In this document: positions 44,454 to 53,006 of the stretch, piece after piece
Position numbering within the stretch: the first letter of the stretch is position 1
Layout: each line of letters starts with the position of its first letter
Assembly: GCA_937921825.1 (NCBI GenBank)
Contig: CAKZVK010000018.1
Coordinates: 55,292-119,291 of the forward strand
Length of the DNA stretch: 64,000 nucleotides
DNA from: an uncultured Saprospiraceae bacterium
GTDB taxonomy: Bacteria; Bacteroidota; Bacteroidia; Chitinophagales; Saprospiraceae
Direction: 5' to 3'
Notes under the pieces: generated by a model
Seen by the model: the letters and a program-made list of their open reading frames with translations, nothing else
Told to the model about the DNA's origin: nothing
The model's database searches: none
Position numbers and translations under genes: made by a program

Positions 44454-44485
44454 TAAAGGCTGCTTTTGGGTAAAAGCAGCCTTTA
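44454..44485 (-). terminator. Terminator of the HU-like/VIKEV-repeat gene
   Basis: A perfect 14-bp stem, TAAAGGCTGCTTTT / AAAAGCAGCCTTTA, with a GGGT loop, 30 bp after the stop codon at 44515. A/T-rich sequence follows on the minus strand. Confidence 0.8.
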
Positions 44486-44514
44486 ATTAACTGAATTGTA
44501 AAATGTATTGCCGT

Positions 44515-46083
44515 TTATTTTCCTCCGTTAAGTTTATCCTGGAGTTTTTCTAGTTCTGCCCACTTTCCAGCTGCTGCAAGTTGGGCTTGTTGGTTCCAAG
44601 ATCCTGGATCATGCATTTGGAATCTAGGTCCAGCAGCTTCTAAGATTTTCTTGACATCAGTATCTTTTGATGCACCTAACTCCGCAAAGGTATTTATGCC
44701 TGCTGTGTGCAATAACTCAGCAATTTTAGGACCGATACCTTCTATCTTAGTAAGGTCATCTTTAGTTGACTGAGTCACTTTTGTAGGCTTTGCAGTTACC
44801 TTTGTTCTGCTGCCTTCTTTGACTTCTCTTCTCGCTACTACTTTTGCTTCTCCGCTATTGGTTGTTGTTCCTATTACCTTTCTTGAAGTTTCTTTGGTAG
44901 CCATTCCCATGAGCATCTTCTGAAGTGTCTTCATGTCATAACCTTTAGTTACTTCCACTTCTTTGATGATTTCAACAGGTACTTCTTTGATGACTTCTAC
45001 AATCTTTGGTTTAGCATTCTTGTATTTATTGACAGAATCATTAAGCTTTTTGTTGTCTTCTTCCAACTTGGTGAATTTTCTTTTCCAGCTAGAGAGTTCC
45101 TTACCTGTGTCTTTAGCATTGACGAGGCTCTTTTCATATGAAGCACATTTCTTTTCTAAATCCGCTATCTTCTTAAGGAAAGACTTTTCTTTTCTAGGAT
45201 CTATAACATTCACCTCAGTGACCGTTTTTACCTCTTTGATGACTTCTACAGGTACTTCCTTTGTAACCTTTACTTCTTTGATTCTAACCTTATCAACATA
45301 GACAGGCACTTCTTTGATGACCTCCACTTCTTTGATCACTTCCTTTTGCTTAGAGACAGGAACTGGTACTTTCTTGACGACTTCTTTGATTACCTGTACT
45401 TCTTTGATGACTTCTACAGGCACTTCTTTGATGACCTCTACCTTTTTGATGACTTCCTTCACCTTTGGGACATTGACCTTCTTGGTAATAGGTTTTAGCT
45501 TTAGTTTTTCTCTGTTTTGGATTACAGGCACCTCTACTTTTACTTCCTTGATGACCTCTTTGATTACAGGTACAGGGACTTTGATTTCTTTGATGACTTC
45601 TTTGATGACGGGTACTGGGACCTTTACTTCTTTGATGACTTCCTTGATTACAGTGACAGGAACCTTTTTGGTTACTGTTTTTACTTTGATCACCTCTTGT
45701 ACTTGGATGACAGGCACCTCCTTCACTACTTCTTTGATCACTTCTTTTATCTGTATTACAGGCACTTCCTTGATGACCTCTACTACCTTAATCTTTTCTT
45801 CTTTCTTGTAAGCAGGTACATGCTTGAGTACTTCTACTTTCTTTATGACTTCATTAGTCTTGTAAGCTTTTACGGCTTTTTGCTTTATAACCTTTACCTC
45901 TTTTACTTTGGGCTTACCAGGTACTGCTACAGCAACTTCTCTGACTTCCTTTGATTTTTTAGTAGACTGTTGTCTCCATGAAGGACTATCTTTCAGTATG
46001 CATTCATAAGCGGCAGTTGCTTTGCCTATGGAAATTTTCGCCTTCTTGGCGACTTGTTTGATTAGTTTATCTCTTGTTAACAT
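44515..46083 (-). CDS. HU-like N-terminus + VIKEV repeats + helix-hairpin-helix module
   Basis: 522 residues. Residues 1-33 (MLTRDKLIKQVAKKAKISIG) look like the N-terminal helix-turn-helix pair of HU/IHF proteins, but the DNA-clasping arm is missing. Residues about 60-310 are repeats of the form V-I-K-E-V-(P/E)-V, about 315-370 a coiled coil, and about 440-522 the shared module: DDLTKIEGIGPKIAEL (HhH), GPRFQMHDPGSW, then GKWAELEKLQDKLNGGK. No signal peptide or membrane helix, so cytoplasmic. The architecture suggests a rod-like scaffold with DNA-binding-type ends; function unknown. It has its own terminator downstream. Confidence 0.75.
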   Translation of the reverse strand: MLTRDKLIKQVAKKAKISIGKATAAYECILKDSPSWRQQSTKKSKEVREVAVAVPGKPKVKEVKVIKQKAVKAYKTNEVIKKVEVLKHVPAYKKEEKIKVVEVIKEVPVIQIKEVIKEVVKEVPVIQVQEVIKVKTVTKKVPVTVIKEVIKEVKVPVPVIKEVIKEIKVPVPVIKEVIKEVKVEVPVIQNREKLKLKPITKKVNVPKVKEVIKKVEVIKEVPVEVIKEVQVIKEVVKKVPVPVSKQKEVIKEVEVIKEVPVYVDKVRIKEVKVTKEVPVEVIKEVKTVTEVNVIDPRKEKSFLKKIADLEKKCASYEKSLVNAKDTGKELSSWKRKFTKLEEDNKKLNDSVNKYKNAKPKIVEVIKEVPVEIIKEVEVTKGYDMKTLQKMLMGMATKETSRKVIGTTTNSGEAKVVARREVKEGSRTKVTAKPTKVTQSTKDDLTKIEGIGPKIAELLHTAGINTFAELGASKDTDVKKILEAAGPRFQMHDPGSWNQQAQLAAAGKWAELEKLQDKLNGGK

Positions 46084-46126
46084 CTAGTGTTATTTTTTAA
46101 ATTGTGTAAAAGGAATCAAAAATAAA

Positions 46127-46153
46127 AAAAGATAGCCTTGAGGGCTATCTTTT
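46127..46153 (-). terminator. Terminator of the P-domain protein gene
   Basis: AAAAGATAGCC (46127-46137) pairs perfectly with GGCTATCTTTT (46143-46153), loop 5 nt, T-rich on the minus strand after it. It lies 5 bp after the stop of the gene at 46158. Confidence 0.8.
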
Positions 46154-46157
46154 ATTT

Positions 46158-47153
46158 TTACTTTCCACCATCAAGTTCATCTTGCAGTTTCTCAAGTTCT
46201 TTCCATTTGCCATCTGCAGCCAATTTAGATTGTCTTGGCCAACTTCCTGGGTCATGCATTTTGAATCTAGGTCCTGCGGCCTCAAGTAGCTTTTTGATAT
46301 CTGCAGGTTTAGCTGCAGCGAGCTGTTCGAAAGAATGGATGCCTCCACCATTTAGGATCTCATTGATCTTAGGACCGATGCCTTCTATCTTAGTCAGGTT
46401 ATCTTTCTTTGCTTTAGCTGCTTTTTTGGGTGCAGCTGCTTTGCTAGTAGTTTTTATATTTAATCCCCAGCTTACTAATCTACCTGCATCACCTTTCAGT
46501 TGATCAGATATATCCATATGCCACTTTCCTTTAGCTACCTCTCCGTTAAAGGCTTCTAGGTCTTTAGCAGTAAAGTTCTTCCCGAGGTTGTGCTGAGATC
46601 CACCAGTCTTGTTGTGAAGAGTTATTGATTTTCCAGATGGAGAAACCAATTTACAAACCAAATCTCCAATGTGACTATGCTCTATGTTTACATATCCAGT
46701 CATAGAAGAGATCTTGCCTCCTTGATGGCATACATGAGTACTCTTGAGATCTTCTTGGTCGTCTATAAAGATTTCACTCTTTTTGGAATTAGCCAGTTCT
46801 AGACTCAAAGTCCAATTAACTAATGACCCACTGTCTCTCGCTCCTGAGTCAACAATTTTCATCGACCATTCACCTTTTGACTTGCCTCCTGCAAAGTCAG
46901 ACATCATATCTCCTACATAGTGCTTTTTTAGGTTTTTGCCTGGTACCCTTGTAGGGGCTTGAAGTGTTTTCTTCTTGCCGTCAGGATTAGTTAACTCAAT
47001 ACTGATGTCTCCACTGTATGGATGTGCAATGTCAACGTGTACTTCTACAGCTTTTACAGTTAAGTTTCTACTCACCTGCACTCTATCTATCAATCCATTC
47101 GGGTCATTGTCAGGAATGGCTCTGTTTAAAACTCTTTTTTTACTATAAAACAT
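46158..47153 (-). CDS. Two proprotein-convertase P-domains + helix-hairpin-helix module, no signal peptide
   Basis: 331 residues. P-domain 1 at about 12-115 (VEVHVDIAHPYSGDISIELT, KGEWSMKIVDSGARDSGSLV) and P-domain 2 at about 135-235 (GYVNIEHSHIGDLVCKLVSP, GKWHMDISDQLKGDAGRLVS). The C-terminal 80 residues are the shared module (DNLTKIEGIGPKINEILNGG, GPRFKMHDPGSW, LQDELDGGK). P-domains normally sit on secreted proteases and T9SS cargo, but there is no signal peptide, membrane helix or protease domain here. It lies between two repeat proteins with the same C-terminal module, so it is probably a structural partner of theirs. Function unknown. Confidence 0.8.
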   Translation of the reverse strand: MFYSKKRVLNRAIPDNDPNGLIDRVQVSRNLTVKAVEVHVDIAHPYSGDISIELTNPDGKKKTLQAPTRVPGKNLKKHYVGDMMSDFAGGKSKGEWSMKIVDSGARDSGSLVNWTLSLELANSKKSEIFIDDQEDLKSTHVCHQGGKISSMTGYVNIEHSHIGDLVCKLVSPSGKSITLHNKTGGSQHNLGKNFTAKDLEAFNGEVAKGKWHMDISDQLKGDAGRLVSWGLNIKTTSKAAAPKKAAKAKKDNLTKIEGIGPKINEILNGGGIHSFEQLAAAKPADIKKLLEAAGPRFKMHDPGSWPRQSKLAADGKWKELEKLQDELDGGK

Positions 47154-47188
47154 GATTTATTTTTTCGTTAGTAATTTGAAATTATTTC

Positions 47189-49150
47189 CTACTTGCCGCC
47201 ATCTAGTTCGTCCTGTAATTTCTTTAGTGCATCCCATTTGCCATCTGCTGCCAACTTAGATTGCTTTGGCCAAGAGCCTGGATTATGCATTTGATATCTT
47301 GGACCTGCTTTTTCTAATATACCTTTTATAACGGTAACCTTAGTTTTTGCAAGGGCTGCAAAAGTTGTAATACCATCTTGGTTCAGCAAGCCTGCAATCT
47401 TAGGACCGATGCCTTCTATCTTAGTCAAGTCATCTTTCTTTCCTTTTACAGCTGTCTTCTTTGCAGTTGTTTTCTTTTTAGCTGGCGCAGTTGCCTTCTT
47501 TGCAGTAGTCTTCTTTTTAGCCGTAGCAGTTGCTTTTTTTGCAGTTGTTTTCTTTTTAGCTGGTGCTTCTTTAGCAACTGCTTTTTTGGTAACAGCCTTT
47601 CCTACTACCTTTCGTTCACTTACAACTTCTCTTGATTCTTCTACCACTTCCATGTTAGCCATCATTTTAGCCAGTTGTTCAAAGTCCACTGACTTGGTCA
47701 CCTCTACCTCCTTGATGATTTCTACAGGTACTTCCTTGATGACTTCTACTTCTTTGATCACCTCTACTTCTTTGATCACCTCTACTTCCTTGATGACCTC
47801 TTTCGGTTTAGCCTTTAGTTGAGCAGATAATTCTTTTTTCTCTGCCTGCCATTTCTCTTGCTTAGTAGTCCAGCCTCCTTGGTCCTTGTCGTAGTTTCTT
47901 TCTAAGCTTGCATACTTTTTCTTCCATGCATTCAGCTCATCGTTATTGATTACCTCTTTGATGACTTCTACTTCTTTGATAACCTCTACAGGTTTTTCTA
48001 CAATTTTCTCTACTTCTACTTCTACTTCTACTTCTACTTCCTTGACTACTTCATTTACGATTTCGATTTCTTTGACTATCTCCACAGGCATTTCAACGAC
48101 TTTCTCTACGATCTTTTCTACTTCTACCTCTTTGATCACCTCTACAGGCTTCTCTACGATCTTTTCTACGATCTTCTCCACTTCTTTGATCACCTCTACA
48201 GGCTTCTCTACTATTTTCTCTACGATCTTTTCTACCTCTACCTCTTTGATCACCTCTACAGGTTTCTCGATTGTCTTGACGACTTCGATTTCTTTGATCA
48301 CCTCTACTGGCTTCTCTACGATTTTTTCGACAATCTTCTCTACTTCCTTGATGACCTCTACAGGCTTTTCAACGATCTTCTCGACTTCTACAACTTTCTC
48401 TACCTCTACAATCTTTTCTACTTCTTTGATAACCTCGTTGACTATTTCGATTTCTTTGATCACCTCTATAGGCTTCTCTACGATCTTTTCGACGATCTTT
48501 TCTACTTCTTTGATGACCTCTACAGGTTTCTCTACAATCTTTTCGACAATCTTCTCTACTTCCTTGATGACCTCTACAGGTTTCTCTACGATCTTCTCTA
48601 CCTCTATTTCTTTGATCACCTCTACAGGCTTCTCTACGATTTTCTCTACTTCTTTGATGACCTCTACGGGTTTCTCTACGATCTTCTCTACCTCTTTGAT
48701 CACTTCTACCTCTTTGATCACTTCTACTTCTTTGACCACCTCTACCTCTTTGACCACCTCTACCTCTTTGACCACTTCTACTTCTTTGATCACTTCTACC
48801 TCTTTCACTACTTCTACTTCCTGTACCACAGGCACTTCCTTGATCACTTCTATTTCCTTGATGACCTGTTTAGGCTTAGCACTTAGTTGAGAGGTATAAG
48901 TTTTCTTTTCAGACTCCCAGCTCGTTAATTTCGAATTCCAGTTTCTTTTATCCGCTTCATACTTAGAGTTTAGAGAAGCATACTTACCATCTAGGGATCC
49001 AAACTTAGATTTCATCCATTGCCATGCGCCTAACCATCCTAGTAGCCATGCCCCTAGCATAAGTAGCAATGGCAGAAATATACACCATGGACAGCCGAGG
49101 AATCCAGCACCGAAGGCAAATAACTGTGAATAAATAATTGATAAAGTCAT
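47189..49150 (-). CDS. Membrane-anchored VEVIKEVEK-repeat protein with helix-hairpin-helix module
   Basis: 653 residues. Hydrophobic N-terminus (about 8-45: FGAGFLGCPWCIFLPLLLML and a second stretch LLGWLGAWQWM), a short coiled coil, then about 310 residues of near-perfect repeats of VEVIKEVE / KIVEKP(V/I)EV, a second coiled coil with a short repeat block, a Lys/Ala/Thr-rich stretch like histone-H1-type tails (KKTTAKKATAPAKKKTTAKK) and the shared HhH module (DDLTKIEGIGPKIAGLLNQD ... LQDELDGGK). The design suggests an inner-membrane anchor, a long stiff spacer and a basic, nucleic-acid-binding-like end. Function unknown. Confidence 0.8.
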   Translation of the reverse strand: MTLSIIYSQLFAFGAGFLGCPWCIFLPLLLMLGAWLLGWLGAWQWMKSKFGSLDGKYASLNSKYEADKRNWNSKLTSWESEKKTYTSQLSAKPKQVIKEIEVIKEVPVVQEVEVVKEVEVIKEVEVVKEVEVVKEVEVVKEVEVIKEVEVIKEVEKIVEKPVEVIKEVEKIVEKPVEVIKEIEVEKIVEKPVEVIKEVEKIVEKIVEKPVEVIKEVEKIVEKIVEKPIEVIKEIEIVNEVIKEVEKIVEVEKVVEVEKIVEKPVEVIKEVEKIVEKIVEKPVEVIKEIEVVKTIEKPVEVIKEVEVEKIVEKIVEKPVEVIKEVEKIVEKIVEKPVEVIKEVEVEKIVEKVVEMPVEIVKEIEIVNEVVKEVEVEVEVEVEKIVEKPVEVIKEVEVIKEVINNDELNAWKKKYASLERNYDKDQGGWTTKQEKWQAEKKELSAQLKAKPKEVIKEVEVIKEVEVIKEVEVIKEVPVEIIKEVEVTKSVDFEQLAKMMANMEVVEESREVVSERKVVGKAVTKKAVAKEAPAKKKTTAKKATATAKKKTTAKKATAPAKKKTTAKKTAVKGKKDDLTKIEGIGPKIAGLLNQDGITTFAALAKTKVTVIKGILEKAGPRYQMHNPGSWPKQSKLAADGKWDALKKLQDELDGGK

Positions 49151-49179
49151 GTCAGTTATGTTTTAGTATTTTTTTAAAA

Positions 49180-50052
49180 TTATTTAAGGGTGACCTCCAC
49201 TCTTCTATTGAGTGCTTTATTAGCAGGTGTATCATTTGGTGCAATTGGACTATTTGGTCCAAAGCCATTTGTATTCATCCTTGCTGTAGGTACCCCACCA
49301 TTAGTTGTTATATAGTTCCTCACGTCATCTGCTCTGTTTTGGGAGAGAGTGACATTCGCATTTAGTCCACCTACATTATCTGTATGTCCATCTACGTCTA
49401 GACTTGCACCCGGTACCTGATCTAAGTAGTAGAAGAGGTCCGCAAAGTCTTGTCTATGCTGAGCTGTAATATTAGGAACATCTGATCCCGTATTAAAATA
49501 AAGCATGATTGGCTTGCCAAACAACCTATCCTTAATGGCAGCCAGTCTGGCATCATCAGATTTTGCTTCTCCAAAGGCAAACTCTACTCCTCTTCTAAGC
49601 GTATCACCTTTATAGCAGGCACGATCCACAATTTTTGAGTTAATGTTAATTTGAGTAGAGGACACTTGCTGTGATTCTAACCAAGATTTTACATCATCTG
49701 CTCTTGCCAGACCTAGGTTAGGCAGGAGATTGTGTGGGTTGGTTTCTAGTGTATCATAGAGTCCAGTGATTGTCAGCGCTCTATTGGTATTATTCTTAAG
49801 ATAGTTAGCCGCTGTGGTGATCGCATCATTCACATTAGTGTAAGAAATCAAGTGATTGTATCGAGATCTCTGGAAGTGGACGTTATTATTAATATCGAAA
49901 ATGTCCTTGTTTCCATCATCTACATCCCAGACAGCACAAGTATCTGTCACTATAGGTAGTGCTGGCGAACAAATAAATTTCTTGCATAGGAGATACCCAA
50001 TGAACATCCAAATGAGCAAGAGAATAAAAAAGATCCAAAAGTATTTAGCCAT
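49180..50052 (-). CDS. OmpA-family peptidoglycan-binding protein with N-terminal membrane anchor
   Basis: 290 residues from the ATG at 50052 (MAKYFWIFFILLLIWMFIGY), chosen because it starts directly at the membrane helix; a longer frame to 50121 has no such logic. The middle contains an OmpA/BON-like segment (ITTAANYLKNNTNRALTITG, RADDVKSWLESQQ). The C-terminal OmpA domain (about 185-290) has DVDGHTDNVGG, LSQNRADDVRNYI and NKALNRRVEVTL, which bind diaminopimelate in peptidoglycan. It is probably anchored in the inner membrane by the uncleaved helix and ties the cluster to the cell wall. First gene of the minus-strand cluster. Confidence 0.88.
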   Translation of the reverse strand: MAKYFWIFFILLLIWMFIGYLLCKKFICSPALPIVTDTCAVWDVDDGNKDIFDINNNVHFQRSRYNHLISYTNVNDAITTAANYLKNNTNRALTITGLYDTLETNPHNLLPNLGLARADDVKSWLESQQVSSTQININSKIVDRACYKGDTLRRGVEFAFGEAKSDDARLAAIKDRLFGKPIMLYFNTGSDVPNITAQHRQDFADLFYYLDQVPGASLDVDGHTDNVGGLNANVTLSQNRADDVRNYITTNGGVPTARMNTNGFGPNSPIAPNDTPANKALNRRVEVTLK

Positions 50053-50434
50053 TTTGTTTTTAAGTTGATTTGAAATAATGCTATAAACCGCAGATAAATC
50101 TTCTGCACAGCCATAGGCCAATTAATAGGTAGACCAATAATAGTAGGCCCCAAAACCACCATTTAGATTTCATATAGACTTTTTGTTATTAAATAATGTC
50201 GACGCTAGACCAGCGGATAGGCATTTTCAGCTATGCTAAAATAGCGATTCCAATATATCTAGCAAAATATAAACTACAATATGATTAGGAAAGCAAAATA
50301 TATTGAACTAATCACACATGTAACAAAATAATATATGTTAAAAAACATATATAAGTCAGCTCGTAAATTTTCTAAATCTTGAGCTGGTCACTGATCTAGA
50401 AATTACAGATTGGTTAGATTCTCAGTGACTTAAG
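50053..50434. other. Divergent intergenic region
   Basis: About 380 bp between the OmpA gene and the PLP-enzyme gene. A/T-rich; it should contain the cluster's promoter on the minus strand. No gene or repeat seen. Confidence 0.4.
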
Positions 50435-50452
50435 ATGTATTTTGTTCATCCT

Positions 50453-51679
50453 ATGTCATCTAGACGAAGATTTATTAAGAATGTAACGGCTTTAAGCTTA
50501 GGGACTCAAATAATTCCTATTGTTTCCTGTGGTCTTGAGCCTAATGCAAGTTGGTCAGCTATAGCGGATCAGTTCTTTAAGGATAAGCAAGGCCGACTTA
50601 ATTTCAATACCGGTAGTGTAGGTATGATGCCTAAGCCTGTCTATGAGAACTACATCCAGCTAACCAAAAGCTTAGCCTCCTATGCAGCGTATGAGGTCAA
50701 AGATCAGAGTGAAGACTACAGCCTAGCTGCTCTAGAATCCTTGGCAGCTACTGTAGGTGCAAAAAAAGAGGATATTACTCTGGTCAGGAATACTTCGGAA
50801 GGCATCAATTTTATACTGAACGATTATCCTTTTCAGCCTGAGGATGAGGTCCTTATCTCTAGCATGGCCTACCCTTATCCTCATTATACCTTGGATAAGC
50901 TTTCCGCGCTTAAGGGCATAAAAAAAATCAATATCGATCTGAACCCTGCTTCAGATTCTGATGAGCAGATCGTCCATAAATTCATATCTGGTATTACGTC
51001 CAAAACGAAGATGATCCTAGTGACTCATTTTACACATCGCGAAGGGCAAATCATGCCCGTAAAAGCGATTTGTGAAGAAGCTCAAAAGAGGGGAGTAGAA
51101 GTATTGGTAGATGGGGCACATGCTGTCGGGCAGTTTGGGGTGGATATTCAAGACCTTAACTGTAATTATTATGTGTCGTCCTTGCATAAGTGGATGTATG
51201 CTCCCTTAGGCACCGGCTTGCTCTATGTTAAGGATCAAAATATACCTAAGCTAAGTCCTCCTTTGTCCTATCCAGGTAAATTGCAAAATGATTTATCCAA
51301 ATTCAACTATACTGGGACAGTGCCTTTTCAGAATGAACTCACTCTACAGTCAGTTTTAGATTTTAATGAAGCGATTGAATGGAGTAGAAAGACTCAAAGA
51401 ATAAAGGAACTACAATCACAACTCATCGAAGGTCTGAAGGGAATCCCCTCTATCACTATCATGACAGACCCGAAAAGATCTTGTGGAGTGGTGGGGTTCG
51501 GGTTTGATCATATACATCCTGCTAAGGTTGCTCCTGCTTACCTGCAGTCTTATGGTATACATTGCAAGAAGACAAAGTATAAAGACATTCCGATGCTGAG
51601 AGCGACTGTTAATCTGCATCTCTTAGAGAAGGATATTGATGCTTTTATAGAAGCAACGACGTCAATTACACAAAGCTAG
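50453..51679 (+). CDS. Class V aminotransferase-fold PLP enzyme with Tat-like signal
   Basis: 408 residues from the ATG at 50453, preferred over 50435 because it starts a twin-arginine-like signal (MSSRRRFIKNVTALSLG), followed by a Cys that might be a lipobox (PIVSCGLEPN). The fold is the cysteine-desulfurase/isopenicillin-epimerase type: TLVRNTSEGINFIL, EVLVDGAHAVGQFGVD (Asp/His) and SSLHKWMYAPLGTGLLYV with the PLP lysine (about 258). Export of such enzymes by Tat is known for CefD-like members of Bacteroidota. The reaction is not known. Confidence 0.85.
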   Translation: MSSRRRFIKNVTALSLGTQIIPIVSCGLEPNASWSAIADQFFKDKQGRLNFNTGSVGMMPKPVYENYIQLTKSLASYAAYEVKDQSEDYSLAALESLAATVGAKKEDITLVRNTSEGINFILNDYPFQPEDEVLISSMAYPYPHYTLDKLSALKGIKKINIDLNPASDSDEQIVHKFISGITSKTKMILVTHFTHREGQIMPVKAICEEAQKRGVEVLVDGAHAVGQFGVDIQDLNCNYYVSSLHKWMYAPLGTGLLYVKDQNIPKLSPPLSYPGKLQNDLSKFNYTGTVPFQNELTLQSVLDFNEAIEWSRKTQRIKELQSQLIEGLKGIPSITIMTDPKRSCGVVGFGFDHIHPAKVAPAYLQSYGIHCKKTKYKDIPMLRATVNLHLLEKDIDAFIEATTSITQS

Positions 51680-51800
51680 TTGTTCCAAGATAAGTCCTCT
51701 CTCATCCTCAAACTGTTAAGCCTAGACTGCTAGGTTGAGTCTGACTTACATATTAGATATATTTGTAATATTATTTTATTTAAAAAAAACAAGAAATATT

Positions 51801-52001
51801 ATGGCCGTTATTAAAGTCGTAGAGATTATGTCTAACTCTAAGAAGAGCTGGGAGGATGCAACGAAGAATGCAATAGTAAGAGCATCAAAATCTATCAAAG
51901 GAATCAAATCTGCTTATGTACAAGATCAAAGTGTAGTCGTTTCTAGAGGAAAGGTTACAGAGTACAGAGTAAGCTTAAAAGTTTCTTTTGAGGTAAAATA
52001 A
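51801..52001 (+). CDS. Dodecin (flavin-binding small protein)
   Basis: 66 residues from ATG 51801 (MAVIKVVEIMSNSKKSWEDA), the normal dodecin size; a longer frame upstream is not conserved. Dodecins form hollow dodecamers that store flavins. The beta1-helix-beta2-beta3 pattern is clear, with KGIKSAYVQDQSVVV and YRVSLKVSFEV. Terminator follows. Confidence 0.93.
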   Translation: MAVIKVVEIMSNSKKSWEDATKNAIVRASKSIKGIKSAYVQDQSVVVSRGKVTEYRVSLKVSFEVK

Positions 52002-52025
52002 ATATCTACTTCCGTAGATACTTTC

Positions 52026-52063
52026 AAGTCAGAGATGGTCAAGTAACTGTCTCTGACTTTTTA
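52026..52063 (+). terminator. Terminator of the dodecin gene
   Basis: AAGTCAGAGA (52026-52035) pairs with TCTCTGACTT (52050-52059), 14-nt loop, then TTTTATTT. Its right part overlaps the last codons of the convergent YheT-type gene. Confidence 0.8.
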
Positions 52064-53001
52064 TTTAGGAAATGCGCAATCATTTCTTCTGCCCAGTAGT
52101 ATTTCTTCTCTCTCTGTACAAAGCCGACATGCCCTCCATGCTCTGGTGTCACCATTTCTACAAGATCGTTTTTTTCTACTCTGTCATGAGGGTAACATTC
52201 CTCAGGTAAGAAGGGATCATCTAGAGCATTAATAATGAGACTAGGCACCTTTATTTTTTCTATGAAGTGCTCTGAGCTACATTGAGTATAATAGTCTTTT
52301 GCATCGCTATATCCATGTAATGGCCCCGTTATTTGATCATCAAATTCATACAGTGTTTTGATTGATTTGTAATCATCGAAAATTTCAGTGTCGGGGTATT
52401 GATTTTGCTTCTGTGAGACTTTCTCAAAGAGAGATGTCAGAAATTTCCTCTCGTAGATAAAGTTGCTGCGCTTGCCAATGTTAAGAGATCCAGCTTCTAG
52501 ATTGGTGGGTACAGAGATTGTTACTGCAGCCCTTATTTGAGAATATGATGATGCTCCTTGTTCTCCTAGATATTTTAATACAAGGTTGCCTCCAAGGCTG
52601 AAGCCTACCAAAGCGACCTCATCATAGACAGGTAAGAATTGATCTATCACTGTCGCAAGATCATCTGTGGCGCCACTGTGGTACATGCGGAGTTGTCTAT
52701 TCATGACGCCACTACAGCCGCGATAATTTATAGCCGCAGTATCCCAGCCCTTTTCATGGAGTAGTCCTGATGTACCAATGATATATTTTGATGTGCTGCT
52801 GCCCTCTAGACCATGGCAGAGAATAGCGAGCCGTCTATTAGATCCTAGAAGACAGTCTACATGTAGAAAATCATCATCAGCAGTAGCTACTGTTTTCCTT
52901 TGGTAGGCAAGAGACTCTTGCTTTCGAAATAGGGTCGGGTAGATGGTATTGAAATGGCCAACCGTAAGTGGCCAAGTCGGTTTGTATTGTAAGTGAGTAA
53001 T
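52039..53001 (-). CDS. YheT-family alpha/beta hydrolase
   Basis: About 321 residues. The first ATG (52704) is far inside the protein. The frame is open upstream and gives the complete family N-terminus: LTVGHFNTIYPTLFRK, then AILCHGLEGSSTSKYI (oxyanion region) and NYRGCSGVMNRQ. The nucleophile elbow is GFSLGGNLVLKYLGE; the catalytic Asp is in INALDDPFLPEE and the His in PEHGGHVGF. No ATG, GTG or TTG exists between the upstream limit of the frame (53040) and 52704; an ATT at 53001, 5 nt after the FKBP stop, gives a natural N-terminus (THLQYKPTWPLT) and is the likely start. Family members hydrolyse esters; substrate unknown. Confidence 0.85.
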   Translation of the reverse strand: MTHLQYKPTWPLTVGHFNTIYPTLFRKQESLAYQRKTVATADDDFLHVDCLLGSNRRLAILCHGLEGSSTSKYIIGTSGLLHEKGWDTAAINYRGCSGVMNRQLRMYHSGATDDLATVIDQFLPVYDEVALVGFSLGGNLVLKYLGEQGASSYSQIRAAVTISVPTNLEAGSLNIGKRSNFIYERKFLTSLFEKVSQKQNQYPDTEIFDDYKSIKTLYEFDDQITGPLHGYSDAKDYYTQCSSEHFIEKIKVPSLIINALDDPFLPEECYPHDRVEKNDLVEMVTPEHGGHVGFVQREKKYYWAEEMIAHFLNKKSETVT

Positions 53002-53006
53002 CGCTA

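Noticed and set aside
44963..45954. Plus-strand Ser/Thr- and Tyr/Asp-rich frames
   Set aside because: Antisense shadows of the VIKEV repeats in the HU-like protein gene.
47378..48890. Long plus-strand open frames rich in Ser/Thr (over 300 codons)
   Set aside because: They are antisense shadows of the VEVIKEVEK repeat gene; the low-complexity composition keeps the opposite strand open.
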